A stretch of 64,000 nucleotides of DNA from Lachnospiraceae bacterium UBA7093 (GCA_002492465.1 DKYT01000022.1:42064-106063); one strand, 5' to 3'. Counted from the stretch's first letter, positions 17,316-26,018 are shown. The notes: generated by a model not told the origin, from the sequence alone. Translations and numbers: made by a program.

Positions 17316-18590
17316 TCAAATCAGCCAAACCGGCACATACCAGTTTTTTTCATCAGCAGGAAGCAAATCAGCCGCCATGCAGATTACATTTCCAGTTCCT
17401 ATTTCTACTTTAAGAGACTCCAACCCGCCAAAGGACTTTTCCTCGCAAACCGGATTCAAAACGCGAAAATTTTTAATTGCAGTTTTTCCGGGAGAAGCAG
17501 CTTTTTTTATTTCAATCGGACACAGTACCCCATTCTGATAAATCAGCAGGTCAATCTCCTTCTGGTCCTTATCTCTGTAATAAAAAATCGGAGGCTCCTT
17601 TCCAGCATTTAAATAGCTTTTATATATTTCCGAAAACACATAGCTTTCAAAAATAGCTCCTGACATTGCGCCCTTTTCCAACGCCTCCGCATTTCCCCAC
17701 TTCAAAAGATATGCCGCCAGACCTGTATCCAGGAAATGCAAAAGAGGCATTTTTACAACCCGCTTCAGCGCATTATTGTGATATGGCTGTACCAGCGCAA
17801 TCACATGAGAGGATACCAGAATCGACAGCCACTTTTTTGCCGTTGGCGCAGATATACCTGCCATACCTGCCAGTTCCTCGTATACCACCGGCTTGGAAGT
17901 ATGGGCGGCAACAATAGTCATAAAATTGTAAAACTGCATTTCATCTGCCACCTGCGCCAAATCACGAATATCCCGCCGCAGATACGTATCCACATAAGAG
18001 CGATAGTAGGTTTCCCAATCAATCTGCTCATCCGCATAAAGCTCCGGCATGGAACCTCTGAAAATCCGCTGATATATTTCATTCAAGCCCCGGGGCTTTG
18101 CAACAGACAAACGTCTTGTTAAACGTCCGGCATCTGTGGAAAAGGGTTCGCTTGGCGTCTGGTAAATTTCTCCATCAGACAGCCCCAGCAGATTCACGAT
18201 TCCGACACGTCCTGCGAGGCTTTCACTTACATTTTGCATAAGGCGGAACGCCTGGGAACCTGCGAGCCAGAAATCCCCTTTTCCTTTTGCACGATCTACA
18301 CTCATTTTTATATAAGGAAAAAGCTCCGTTGCATACTGAATCTCATCGATCAGTACCGGCGGAGAATATCTTTGCAAAAACAACCCGGGATCATGCTTCG
18401 CAAGATATCTCACATCAGGATCGTCCAAAGTTACATATTTACGCTCTACCCCTGTCTCCTTCTGCTCCTTTGCCAGCTTTTGCAATAAAGTTGTTTTGCC
18501 AACCTGCCTTGGACCGGTTACTAACAGTATCGGAAACATTTTCAAAACCCTTGCAATCGTATCTTCAGCGGCACGCTTAATATACGCCAT
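17316..18590 (-). CDS. ATP-binding protein, AAA fold with DUF4143
   Basis: 424 aa. N-terminal P-loop VTGPRQVGKTTLL (about 24-36) and a Walker B-like VLIDEIQYA. The C-terminal DUF4143 region contains YYRDKDQKEIDLLIYQNGVL, a pattern resembling a PD-(D/E)xK-type core. These proteins are common, often horizontally mobile, and their function is unsettled. AGGAGG precedes the ATG. It is a single gene with its own promoter; the DHH gene follows 20 bp later. Confidence 0.9.
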   Translation of the reverse strand: MAYIKRAAEDTIARVLKMFPILLVTGPRQVGKTTLLQKLAKEQKETGVERKYVTLDDPDVRYLAKHDPGLFLQRYSPPVLIDEIQYATELFPYIKMSVDRAKGKGDFWLAGSQAFRLMQNVSESLAGRVGIVNLLGLSDGEIYQTPSEPFSTDAGRLTRRLSVAKPRGLNEIYQRIFRGSMPELYADEQIDWETYYRSYVDTYLRRDIRDLAQVADEMQFYNFMTIVAAHTSKPVVYEELAGMAGISAPTAKKWLSILVSSHVIALVQPYHNNALKRVVKMPLLHFLDTGLAAYLLKWGNAEALEKGAMSGAIFESYVFSEIYKSYLNAGKEPPIFYYRDKDQKEIDLLIYQNGVLCPIEIKKAASPGKTAIKNFRVLNPVCEEKSFGGLESLKVEIGTGNVICMAADLLPADEKNWYVPVWLI

Positions 18591-18659
18591 GGCAATCCCT
18601 CCTTGAAAACTATTCTATACTGTTCAGAGCAAAATGCGTCTAAACTAAACTATAATTTT

Positions 18660-18689
18660 AGTATAGCCAGAAAATATATTTTTTGTCAA
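18660..18689 (-). promoter_or_regulatory. Promoter of the DUF4143 ATPase gene
   Basis: TTGACA (18684-18689) and TATACT (18660-18665) on the minus strand, 18-bp spacer, 70 bp before the start codon. AT-rich inverted repeats (ACTATAATTTTAGT) overlap the start region. Confidence 0.6.
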
Positions 18690-18706
18690 TGCTTAATAAA
18701 GGTGTT

Positions 18707-19153
18707 TCACTCTTCCTTATCCCGGCTTTCCAGATACCCGATCACAGCCTTGTCACACTTGGACTTTTTCAACCATCCGATTAAAATCATTGCCACTCCA
18801 ACCCCAAAGGCAATTGTCCTTCTCGGCGAATCGAGCGCAAACAGGCAGGAGATTACAATTCCTGTACCTGAACCGGTAAAAAAATCAATAATGGCATGCT
18901 GCTTTTTCACATAAGTTCCACGTAACCGCTCCTTGTCCATCGTTTTCACCATATGTCTGTCCTCCTTCAATAATTGATCCAGGGAAATTTCAAACCTGTC
19001 GCTTATGCCAATGATCGTCTCCAGATCAGGATAGCTTTTTTCACGTTCCCAATTGGATACGGTCTGCCTGGTCACATGAAACAGCTCCCCAAATTCCTCC
19101 TGAGACAGCTCTTTTTCCGTTCGGATTTCATAGATCGATTTTCCAATGCTCAT
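18707..19153 (-). CDS. XRE-family regulator with C-terminal membrane region
   Basis: 148 aa. Residues 1-62 are a Cro/CI helix-turn-helix (GKSIYEIRTEKELSQEEFGE, then VTRQTVSNWEREKSYPDLET). A short linker leads to two hydrophobic segments (DFFTGSGTGIVISCLFAL and AFGVGVAMILIGW), so the regulator may sit at the membrane. The ATG at 19153 has GGGAGG upstream. It is divergent from the His/Cys-rich secreted peptide; the 139-bp gap holds the peptide's promoter, so that gene is a possible target. Confidence 0.85.
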   Translation of the reverse strand: MSIGKSIYEIRTEKELSQEEFGELFHVTRQTVSNWEREKSYPDLETIIGISDRFEISLDQLLKEDRHMVKTMDKERLRGTYVKKQHAIIDFFTGSGTGIVISCLFALDSPRRTIAFGVGVAMILIGWLKKSKCDKAVIGYLESRDKEE

Positions 19154-19220
19154 TTTTCCAACCTCCCTGCCGCTATTATGAAAGATTTTTAACCAAAAGA
19201 AAAGCAAAGATTCTTTGACA

Positions 19221-19249
19221 TTGAAGTAACTGCCTTCTCATGGTATAGT
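19221..19249 (+). promoter_or_regulatory. Promoter of the His/Cys-rich secreted peptide
   Basis: TTGAAG (19221-19226) and TATAGT (19244-19249), 17-bp spacer, 44 bp before the start codon. A further TTGACA lies 6 bp upstream of the -35. Confidence 0.5.
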
Positions 19250-19292
19250 AATATCAAAGCCATATCCGAAAACGGGAAAGGAGGTATGCGCC

Positions 19293-19574
19293 ATGCGCCT
19301 TAAAAGGCTATTCGCGGCAGCTGTAACCGCCGCATTGGCATTTACACTTTTTGTCATGCCGGTTTCTGCACATGGACACCATGGCAGACAAGTGTGCCAG
19401 GTTGATACCAGCTGCCCGGTGTGCACAGTAGAAGGATGTACCGAGGAAGGCAGGCATAGCCATGATGGTCATGATTACTGCGGTTATGACCATGCAGACG
19501 GCTATTGTGACGGTTCATGTATTTCCTACAGAACCGCTTCCCGCCAGACCGGCAGACATCATCGCTGTCACTAA
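19293..19574 (+). CDS. Small secreted His/Cys-rich protein, probable metal binder
   Basis: 93 aa. A signal peptide ends at VSA (about residue 26). The mature 67 residues hold 10 His and 8 Cys, starting HGHHGRQ, with CPVC, a GRHSHDGHDYCGYDHADGYC stretch and HHRCH at the end. The composition suggests binding of zinc, copper or nickel outside the membrane. AAAGGAGG precedes the ATG and a strong terminator follows 15 bp after the stop. No recognised family. The neighbouring membrane-bound XRE regulator may control it. Short length and unusual composition leave some doubt, but promoter, ribosome site, signal peptide and terminator all fit a real gene. Confidence 0.8.
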   Translation: MRLKRLFAAAVTAALAFTLFVMPVSAHGHHGRQVCQVDTSCPVCTVEGCTEEGRHSHDGHDYCGYDHADGYCDGSCISYRTASRQTGRHHRCH

Positions 19575-19588
19575 ACGCTTATTAGACG

Positions 19589-19636
19589 AAAAATTCCCCG
19601 CCCGGAGTCTCCGGCGGGGAATTTTTCACTCTGATA
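19589..19636. terminator. Terminator, repeat copy 1
   Basis: A strong GC stem (ATTCCCCGCC / GGCGGGGAAT plus inner GGA/TCC) flanked by A and T runs, so it can act in both directions. The 48 bp are identical to 20500-20547. It ends the His/Cys-rich peptide transcript. Confidence 0.88.
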
Positions 19637-19688
19637 TTTCGGGCTTTTCTTTAAATTACACCTATCTTTCACTATATTCCATGTATAA

Positions 19689-20429
19689 TTACAAATATGT
19701 TTTCTCCCAACTGGTAAGTTCAGCCCTTTGCAAAAGATCTTTAACTACACCTACATCCTCTATCTTATTAATACCAAAACACTTCTTTCCTGCATCTTTC
19801 AACGATGCCCCAATATGATAACCTTTTTCTTCATCAATGATTAAAAAACGATCATGAAAAGCAGTAGTACACTTTACTTCCAAATTTGGATATTGCGCAT
19901 TAAAATTTTCAACATCCCGTGCTGTCATTTTTGTACCTGGAAGTGTATATATACAAACATCTATACATCCTTTCTTTTTCGAAAGAATATTCAAAGTAAC
20001 AACATCCACATATCCATCAATCAAAATAATCTTTTTTTCTGCCTGTTGAATTAACCCTGTCATAAGACTGAATGCATCAAAAATTTGTCCATCGAAAAAT
20101 ATCTTTTGATTGCTTTCTTCGTGAGCAGCTATATAATCAAAAACCTCTTCTAATCTTTTTTCTGTATTCTGCTCAAACTCATCCCTTCTCCTATCCGACT
20201 CGATCTGCTTAATTTCCAAATCATTTACCTTTTCAAGCAAAAATGCGCCATGTGACAGATATCTTCTCAGTTCCACAAACGTTTTCATTATCTGTATACT
20301 AACTTGGATAGCTATATCACTCCTGAGCACAGCTGAAAGCATGGCAATTCCCTGCTCAGTATAAACATAAGGAAGGCTTCTCCTGCCGCCATGTTCTCCA
20401 TCACTTGAACTTCCAATCTGGAATTTCAA
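19689..20429 (-). pseudogene. ORF6N-domain protein, N-terminally truncated remnant
   Basis: About 246 codons from a TTG; an in-frame stop lies just upstream (near 20450). The residues that remain begin in the second half of an ORF6N domain (GGRRSLPYVYTEQGIAMLSA, then SIQIMKTFVELRRYL), so roughly 70 N-terminal residues with the DNA-binding part are missing. A coiled linker (about 65-100) and a phospholipase-D-like C-terminal region (FHDRFLIIDEEKGYHIGASLKD) follow. Intact relatives are phage or mobile-element antirepressor-like proteins. The remnant lies between two identical 48-bp terminators. It could still be translated from the TTG, but no ribosome site is evident. Confidence 0.75.
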
Positions 20430-20499
20430 GTTTTCTTTTTCAGTGCATTAGAACATTTGTTCTATTTTTATCTTATCATATTTCCAAATAAATATCAAT

Positions 20500-20547
20500 A
20501 AAAATTCCCCGCCCGGAGTCTCCGGCGGGGAATTTTTCACTCTGATA
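20500..20547. terminator. Terminator, repeat copy 2
   Basis: Identical over 48 bp to 19589-19636, with weaker similarity continuing to the right. It lies after the stop of the 80-residue membrane protein (minus strand) and just upstream of the ORF6N remnant. Confidence 0.85.
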
Positions 20548-20561
20548 CTTTCAGTTTCTCT

Positions 20562-20804
20562 CTAAACCATGCAGCAACGGAAAGGATTCAGCAGGAATCC
20601 TACCAACTTAAAACACGCCAGTCCAAGAGGTATAAAGATCAACGTACAGCACAGCACCACACCAACCACACCGCAAATAACGGCGCAGGGCAGGCAGATA
20701 ATCAGCTTCAATGCAAGCTTCAATACCCCTCCCACCAGGTGGAAGCAAAGTCCCAATACCAGAAAAACAATCATAAGTACCGCCAAAACTGTCAATGTAA
20801 TCAT
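20562..20804 (-). CDS. Small hydrophobic membrane protein
   Basis: 80 aa with two or three hydrophobic segments (ITLTVLAVLMIVFLVLGLCF, then LIICLPCAVICGVVGVVLCC) and six to seven Cys. I chose the ATG at 20804 with GGAGG 8 bp upstream. It follows the DUF4097 gene of the PadR operon on the same strand but is separated from it by a terminator and further hairpins. No family assigned; context suggests an envelope protein co-regulated with the DUF1700/DUF4097 pair. Confidence 0.7.
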   Translation of the reverse strand: MITLTVLAVLMIVFLVLGLCFHLVGGVLKLALKLIICLPCAVICGVVGVVLCCTLIFIPLGLACFKLVGFLLNPFRCCMV

Positions 20805-20845
20805 TTCTTTTTCCTCCATTCCGAAGCGTTTACGCTGAGGAAGGC

Positions 20846-20868
20846 GAGCGAAATGTCAGATTTCGCTC
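20846..20868. repeat. Perfect 9-bp hairpin upstream of the small membrane protein gene
   Basis: GAGCGAAAT-GTCAG-ATTTCGCTC, lying between the two-hairpin module (20879-20938) and the ribosome site of the 80-residue membrane protein. It would form in that gene's leader RNA. Confidence 0.6.
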
Positions 20869-20878
20869 TGCCATATCG

Positions 20879-20938
20879 GAATTTGTGACGCTTCGGCACA
20901 AATTCTTGGTTGATAAAATCAGCTATCAAGCTGATTTT
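20879..20938 (-). terminator. Two-hairpin terminator module, copy A
   Basis: Read on the minus strand after the DUF4097 stop: AAAATCAGCT-ATCA-AGCTGATTTT (20915-20938) with flanking A/T runs, then GAATTTGTG...CACAAATTC (20879-20905, perfect 9-bp stem). The whole module, including flanking GCTCTGC, recurs at 47859-47916. Confidence 0.8.
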
Positions 20939-20948
20939 TCAACCTTTC

Positions 20949-21932
20949 CTATTCCTGAAATTTAATATCAATATTTCCTACACTGCACTCCACATCACAT
21001 TCTCTATAGGCGCCGTGATCGACTTTCCGCTCTGTGGCAAGACCTGAAAATTCGCTTCCGCCGATACTGACCACTCCTACGCCACATTCGATCTGGTAAT
21101 TAAAGTCCTCTTCCTTTTCATTCAAAGAAACCACCAGATTTCCCATATCGCATTCCAGATCGATGTTGCCGGAAACAGTGCCTTCATAAAGCCCTTCTCC
21201 CATGCTCACCATAAGCGAAACATCCCCTGAAACCATATGAGAAGCCTCAATTCTTCCTACTCCAACCTCTGCGGAGAAATCTCCCGTCTCCGTTCCGTTC
21301 ATCAAAAGCTCTCCGGCTCCAATATTTGCATCTATTTCCCTGGTTCGCAGACCGTTGATCTCCATTACGCCTGCGCCTACCTCCACATCTATCTCTTCAA
21401 ACTCCATGCCCGAGGGAATCACCAGGGTAATCACATTTTCCGAAAGATCACTTCCAACGGTCTTAAGCCCCTTAAAGCCTTCTACGTAAAAGGTATCTTC
21501 CTTCAGCAGATAATCACAGCCTCCCCTTCCCTGTACGTAAATATCGATCATGCCGTCATCCCCATCTTTTTCCTTGATGACAAAGCTGCCTGCTCCCAAT
21601 GTCAGATCCAGCTTTCTGATACCATCGATGGGATATTGTGTTTCCGATCCTGCGGGTCCTGCCACCTGGTCGTTGACTGTAAGCTCTCTTGGATTAGGAT
21701 CGTTATAAACCAAATGCCATCCTTCCACCCCTTCAAACCAGTCTCCCATTCTTTCCCCTGCTCTCTCCAGCTTTTCTCCCGCTCTCTCAATTTTTTCTTC
21801 CAGATAATCGTCATTCCTGATCAGATAAAATAAATTTCTGCCACCGAAAATGCCACTGATCAGACATAAGATCACGCCTGCCGCGGCAAAAATGCCTGCC
21901 GTTATCAATCCGCCTACTACAAATTTTTTCAT
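20949..21932 (-). CDS. DUF4097-family membrane-anchored beta-helix protein
   Basis: 327 aa. An N-terminal membrane helix (VGGLITAGIFAAAGVILCLI) precedes an extracellular repetitive part with the DUF4097 pattern of short valine/glycine beta-strands (MEINGLRTREIDANIGAGEL, then DFSAEVGVGRIEAS). I chose the ATG at 21932, with GGAGG upstream; a frame opening four codons earlier lacks a site. Third gene of the PadR-DUF1700-DUF4097 operon, a widespread Firmicutes module thought to respond to envelope stress; its exact role is unknown. Confidence 0.88.
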   Translation of the reverse strand: MKKFVVGGLITAGIFAAAGVILCLISGIFGGRNLFYLIRNDDYLEEKIERAGEKLERAGERMGDWFEGVEGWHLVYNDPNPRELTVNDQVAGPAGSETQYPIDGIRKLDLTLGAGSFVIKEKDGDDGMIDIYVQGRGGCDYLLKEDTFYVEGFKGLKTVGSDLSENVITLVIPSGMEFEEIDVEVGAGVMEINGLRTREIDANIGAGELLMNGTETGDFSAEVGVGRIEASHMVSGDVSLMVSMGEGLYEGTVSGNIDLECDMGNLVVSLNEKEEDFNYQIECGVGVVSIGGSEFSGLATERKVDHGAYRECDVECSVGNIDIKFQE

Positions 21933-21965
21933 TCTTTCCTCCATTCTAAAGCGTTTTACGCTTCC

Positions 21966-22706
21966 TTACTTTTTGAAAATTTTCTTAAAAATATAAGAAA
22001 TCCCTTTGCAAATTCCCGGAATACATTTTCCGATCAGGAATACCTCCAGGAGCATCAGCAGGATCCCAAGCGCAGCGCAGATGCACCCGCCTCCCAGAAG
22101 TCCCATACCGGCAATAGGATGCGCTAATATACACCCAAACCCTGCCACAAAAAGCGCTATGGCAACAATGTATAGTATGATCGATGCAAGACCGATTCCC
22201 AAAATCGTGCCCAAGAGCGCGCCCACAACTCCTATCAGCACTCCTATTGCGCTGCATAATACCCCTAATATAACAGGCGACAGAAAAATGCAGCCGATCA
22301 CAAGCAGCACAATCGCCCATGTAGGCATAGGTTCCTTTTTGTCTGTACCGGATGGCTCTCCGCCGCCGCTGTTTTCACCGGATTGACCGGAAAACCCATT
22401 TTCACCTGTACTCTCTTCCCGGTTTTCTCCATTACTTCTTTTGACAATGGCATTAGAAGAGCTTTCTTTGGCGTTGGTAAATCCATTTTCCGTAAATTCG
22501 CCCATGCTGCCGCTCTCGCCAAGCCCCTCCTTTACTGTTTTCGCCACCTGCCAGGGCGACCCTAAAGCTCTGATTACCTCCTGCTCATTCTCTTTCCCCG
22601 CATCATTAAAGTAATCGTTATAATACTGAAGCGCCTCCTCCCTCTCATTAGGCGAGATATCGGAGAGCAGTTCCCTCAACTGTCTCATAAATTCCAATCT
22701 GTTCAT
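21966..22706 (-). CDS. DUF1700-family membrane protein
   Basis: 246 aa. The first 60 residues carry the DUF1700 helical hairpin (MNRLEFMRQLRELLSDISPN, then EEALQYYNDYFNDAG and ALGSPWQVAK). A low-complexity Glu/Gly/Ser/Asn linker follows (about 65-125), then four to five hydrophobic segments rich in Gly and Ile, and a basic tail (FKKIFKK). Its ATG overlaps the PadR stop (ATGA), so translation is coupled. Its partner is the DUF4097 protein encoded next. Confidence 0.88.
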   Translation of the reverse strand: MNRLEFMRQLRELLSDISPNEREEALQYYNDYFNDAGKENEQEVIRALGSPWQVAKTVKEGLGESGSMGEFTENGFTNAKESSSNAIVKRSNGENREESTGENGFSGQSGENSGGGEPSGTDKKEPMPTWAIVLLVIGCIFLSPVILGVLCSAIGVLIGVVGALLGTILGIGLASIILYIVAIALFVAGFGCILAHPIAGMGLLGGGCICAALGILLMLLEVFLIGKCIPGICKGISYIFKKIFKK

Positions 22707-23026
22707 TCTTTCATTCCTCCCTCAAATATACTGTTGATCTTCGCAGAATATTTTCTCCATTCGCTCTCGTACAGATTTAACTGCAGCCTGCCCTTTTCCG
22801 TTGCCTTATAGTATCTTCTGTTTCTTCCTGCACATTCCCTGTCGTAAACCTCAAGGCATTCATCCTTTTGCAGTCTCCTGAGCACCGGATACAGCGTAGA
22901 TTCCGAAAGCTCTATCGCCTGCCTTACATCCTGGGTGATCTTATACCCGTAGGTTCCTTCCATCTCCCTGGATACCACTGCAAGCACGATCGCATCCAAA
23001 AGGGCTGCTCCCGTATTAAAAACCAT
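22703..23026 (-). CDS. PadR-family transcriptional regulator
   Basis: 107 aa, short PadR with winged helix: LLDAIVLAVVSREMEGTYGY, then SESTLYPVLRRLQKDECLEV and GRNRRYYKATEKGR. AAGGAGA precedes the ATG at 23026. Coupled to DUF1700 by a 4-bp overlap. A promoter with two PadR-like palindromes lies directly upstream, so it should repress its own operon. Confidence 0.92.
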   Translation of the reverse strand: MVFNTGAALLDAIVLAVVSREMEGTYGYKITQDVRQAIELSESTLYPVLRRLQKDECLEVYDRECAGRNRRYYKATEKGRLQLNLYESEWRKYSAKINSIFEGGMKE

Positions 23027-23097
23027 AACCGCATCTCCTTTCTCTAAATTTCCAAGCCACCTCTTCACCTTTACTCTGACATTATATTTTCATTTTT

Positions 23098-23166
23098 ATA
23101 ATATTATATGCCATATAGTATTGTTTCTTATACACATACTATATGGCATATAATATTATTTGTCAA
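23098..23166 (-). promoter_or_regulatory. PadR operon promoter with a paired operator (23-bp perfect inverted repeat)
   Basis: Minus-strand -35 TTGACA (23161-23166) and -10 TATAGT (23138-23143), 17-bp spacer. Positions 23098-23120 and 23137-23159 are perfect reverse complements (23 bp each, 16 bp apart). Each arm holds its own near-palindrome ATATGSCATAT. One arm covers the spacer and -10, the other lies just downstream of the start, so two PadR dimers could bind side by side. Confidence 0.8.
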
Positions 23167-23305
23167 CATATATTTATTTTTTTATCATGAAAAAAAGACA
23201 CCTAAAAAAAATAATATAGATTGTTTGCGAAAAATTTTTTCATTAAGATATTTTTATATTTTATCCATGGCATGACGCAAAACTTACGAGGAGGGTTAGG
23301 TTATC

Positions 23306-24352
23306 ATGGAACCTATGATTCAAATGACAGGCGTTCACAAAGAATTTAAGGTGGTAAACAGGCGGGAAGGCGTTCGTGGAAGCATCCTCGATCTGTTTTC
23401 AAGAGATTACCAGATTCTTCATGCGGTAAATAATGTGACCCTTAATATTATGCCGGGGGAAATGGTAGGATACTTAGGTCCGAACGGAGCAGGCAAGTCT
23501 ACGACCATTAAGATGATGACGGGAATTTTAGAGCCAACCAGTGGAGAAATTCTGGTAAATAAAAGAGTACCGTATAAGAACCGGACAAGGAATGCGCAGG
23601 ATATCGGCGTCGTATTCGGGCAGCGCACACAGCTCTGGTGGGCGCTTCCGGTAATCGAATCCTTTAAGATATTAAAGGAAATTTACCGCATACCTGATCT
23701 GGAATATAAGGATAATCTGGAATATTATGACGCATTGGTAGGGGCGGGCAGCCTGTATCACAAAACAGTTCGGGAGATGTCTTTGGGACAACGGACGCTC
23801 TGCGATATTCTGGCGGCATTTTTACATAATCCGGGCGTAGTGTTCATGGATGAACCCACAATCGGTCTGGATGTCTCAATGAAGGGCAAGATCCGCCAGC
23901 TTGTGGGCAGCCTCAATGAACGGAAAGGCACGACGGTTATTCTCACTACCCATGATATGGGAGATGTGGACGCCCTCTGTAAGCGGATCGTCATCATTGA
24001 CAAAGGAAAAATGATCTACGATAACGACATCGAGCATTTGCAACAGTATTTCGGGGCTTACCGAACCATGAAGATACAGTTTTGCCGGAAGACCGAGGAG
24101 CTTGAAAATAAGGTTTTGGAAAAACAGGCGAAAGAGGTAGAAAAATGGCTTTTGGAGAAATTTCCTCTGGCAAAGTCAACGGCGGTTTCCGTGGAGGACA
24201 AATGGATCCAGATTCTTTTGAACGAAGATGAGATCCGCATGATGCAGGCAGTGAACTGCATTCAGGATAACAGGCGGATTATGGATATGAACCTGCAGGA
24301 GATCACCACAGAAAGCGTAATCCGTAAGATATATGAGGGAGAGGCAGGATGA
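23306..24352 (+). CDS. ABC-2 type exporter ATP-binding protein
   Basis: 348 aa. The ATPase has Walker A GPNGAGKST, signature MSLGQRTLCDILAA (LSGGQ variant), Walker B VVFMDEPTIGLD and the switch His in TTHDMGDVD. A C-terminal extension of about 100 residues follows. It belongs to the group encoded with two DUF990/ABC-2 permeases. AGGAGGG precedes the ATG. It starts a plus-strand operon with two permeases and is divergent from the PadR operon. The substrate is unknown. Confidence 0.92.
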   Translation: MEPMIQMTGVHKEFKVVNRREGVRGSILDLFSRDYQILHAVNNVTLNIMPGEMVGYLGPNGAGKSTTIKMMTGILEPTSGEILVNKRVPYKNRTRNAQDIGVVFGQRTQLWWALPVIESFKILKEIYRIPDLEYKDNLEYYDALVGAGSLYHKTVREMSLGQRTLCDILAAFLHNPGVVFMDEPTIGLDVSMKGKIRQLVGSLNERKGTTVILTTHDMGDVDALCKRIVIIDKGKMIYDNDIEHLQQYFGAYRTMKIQFCRKTEELENKVLEKQAKEVEKWLLEKFPLAKSTAVSVEDKWIQILLNEDEIRMMQAVNCIQDNRRIMDMNLQEITTESVIRKIYEGEAG

Positions 24353-25176
24353 GCGCAGTACATGGAATTTTATCCAGAATGAAACAAGATCTCGCTTTGG
24401 TACGCGGCAGCATTATGGAAGGGCTGGTCTTTCGCACAAGTACCTTTGCATCTATTATCGGGAACTTAATCTATCTGGTGATTATTTATTTTTTATGGAA
24501 AGCAATTTACGACTCAAGCCCGACGGATACGGTAAATGGCATGACGTTTTATGATGCCATGGTTTACCTTGTTCTGGCGTCGGCTATGTTTAACTTTTTG
24601 AATAATTTTGTGGTATGGGATCTTGGGCGGGGATATCAGAGCGGAGAGATCGTAGAGTTTCTGGTAAAGCCCATCGACTATCAGCGGTATCTGTTTTGGG
24701 GTACCTCCGGGAACAGTATCGTAACGTTTCTTATCACATTCCTGCCCACATTTTTTGCAGTATACTTTATCACCCACGGCAGTTTCTCGCTTGGAATTAA
24801 TCTTGTGTTTTTTGCAGTCAGCGTGGTATTGGCGGTGGCAATCAATTTCTGCATGGATTTTTTTGTTGGAACCATCTGCTTTTATACCCAATCCATCTGG
24901 GGCGTGAATATCATGAAGGAAGTTGTGATTTCTTTGCTTTCGGGCGCCACGATCCCCCTTGCGTTCTTCCCGGAACAGCTTCGGAAAATCGTGGATTTTC
25001 TTCCTTTTCAGGCGATCTATCACACACCCCTTCACCTTTTAACCGGAGAAGGGCTTGTGATTTCAGATTATATGAAAGCAATCGGCGTGCAGCTTTTGTG
25101 GGCGTTTGTAATGCTTTTTATCAGTAAGGCGTTTTGGAAGCGTTCCCTGAAAGCACTGACAATTAATGGAGGATGA
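24349..25176 (+). CDS. ABC-2 family permease (first subunit)
   Basis: 275 aa, six membrane segments; RMKQDLALVRGSIMEGLVFR precedes the first helix and LVKPIDYQRYLFW follows the second, a motif of the ABC-2/DUF990 permeases. The ATG overlaps the ATPase stop by 4 bp (ATGA). It should form a heterodimeric channel with the next gene product. Confidence 0.88.
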   Translation: MSAVHGILSRMKQDLALVRGSIMEGLVFRTSTFASIIGNLIYLVIIYFLWKAIYDSSPTDTVNGMTFYDAMVYLVLASAMFNFLNNFVVWDLGRGYQSGEIVEFLVKPIDYQRYLFWGTSGNSIVTFLITFLPTFFAVYFITHGSFSLGINLVFFAVSVVLAVAINFCMDFFVGTICFYTQSIWGVNIMKEVVISLLSGATIPLAFFPEQLRKIVDFLPFQAIYHTPLHLLTGEGLVISDYMKAIGVQLLWAFVMLFISKAFWKRSLKALTINGG

Positions 25177-25180
25177 TGCG

Positions 25181-25990
25181 ATGGATCAGGAGAAAAAGAC
25201 GCTGGGCTTTTACGCCCATATTTATAAAATGATATTGCTCCAGGACTTAAAAAGCAAGATGAGTTACCGCGCAGACTTCATTATTTCTACCATCGGAATG
25301 CTTTTTACGAATATTTCGGGCTTTGTGGCATTCTGGATCTTATTTCAGAGCTTTCCTGATATCAAGGGGTGGAATTACTATGAAATGCTGTTTCTGTATG
25401 GGTTTTCCATGCTTGCCATGACGCCGGTACAATGCTTTTTTGATAACAACTGGAACTTGAGCCGCGCATTACGTACCGGAGATTTTATCAAATACTGTTT
25501 TCGCCCCGTAAATCTGTTTTTCTATTTTATTTCAGAGGTATTTGATGTCAAAGGCCTGGGACAGTTTGCGTTCGGAATCGGGACGGTCATCTATGCCTGG
25601 AACAAGCTGGCGCTTCCCCTGACCTTTGCCAATATAGCGTGGCTGATCATCGGCGTGCTTTCGGCGTCGCTGTTTATGATCGCGCTGATGAACTTTGCGG
25701 CGGCAACGGGGTTCTGGCTGATTGGGGCGACATCTGTGATGATATTTATGTTTAAATTCAAGGACTACGCAAGATATCCTGTGACGATTTTTAACCGCGC
25801 TTTTCAGTTTGTTTTTACCTTTTTGATTCCCATTGGATTTATGGCTTATTATCCCAGCCTATATTTAATCCGCCCGGAGCATCTGTCTGTACTCACATAT
25901 TTAACGCCGTTTTTTGGCGTATTGTTTTTTTATCTGAGTTACCGATTTTGGATGCGGGGGGCGAAGCAGTATACAGGAACCGGATCATAA
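25181..25990 (+). CDS. ABC-2 family permease (DUF990-like second subunit)
   Basis: 269 aa, six membrane segments. SKMSYRADFIISTIGMLFTN and RTGDFIKYCFRPVNLFFYF match the layout of DUF990 permeases. I chose the ATG at 25181 (GGAGG 8 bp upstream), 4 bp after the stop of the first permease. It completes the exporter. A weak 7-bp hairpin (CCGGATC/GATCCGG) spans the stop codon. Confidence 0.88.
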   Translation: MDQEKKTLGFYAHIYKMILLQDLKSKMSYRADFIISTIGMLFTNISGFVAFWILFQSFPDIKGWNYYEMLFLYGFSMLAMTPVQCFFDNNWNLSRALRTGDFIKYCFRPVNLFFYFISEVFDVKGLGQFAFGIGTVIYAWNKLALPLTFANIAWLIIGVLSASLFMIALMNFAAATGFWLIGATSVMIFMFKFKDYARYPVTIFNRAFQFVFTFLIPIGFMAYYPSLYLIRPEHLSVLTYLTPFFGVLFFYLSYRFWMRGAKQYTGTGS

Positions 25991-26018
25991 GAGATCCGGC
26001 ATATAATAACAGGAAGAT

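Noticed and set aside
16334..17413. 359-codon plus-strand reading frame opposite the DHH gene
   Set aside because: It runs across a gene with clear DHH and GGGH motifs and into the intergenic gap; it is rich in His/Ile as expected for an antisense frame.
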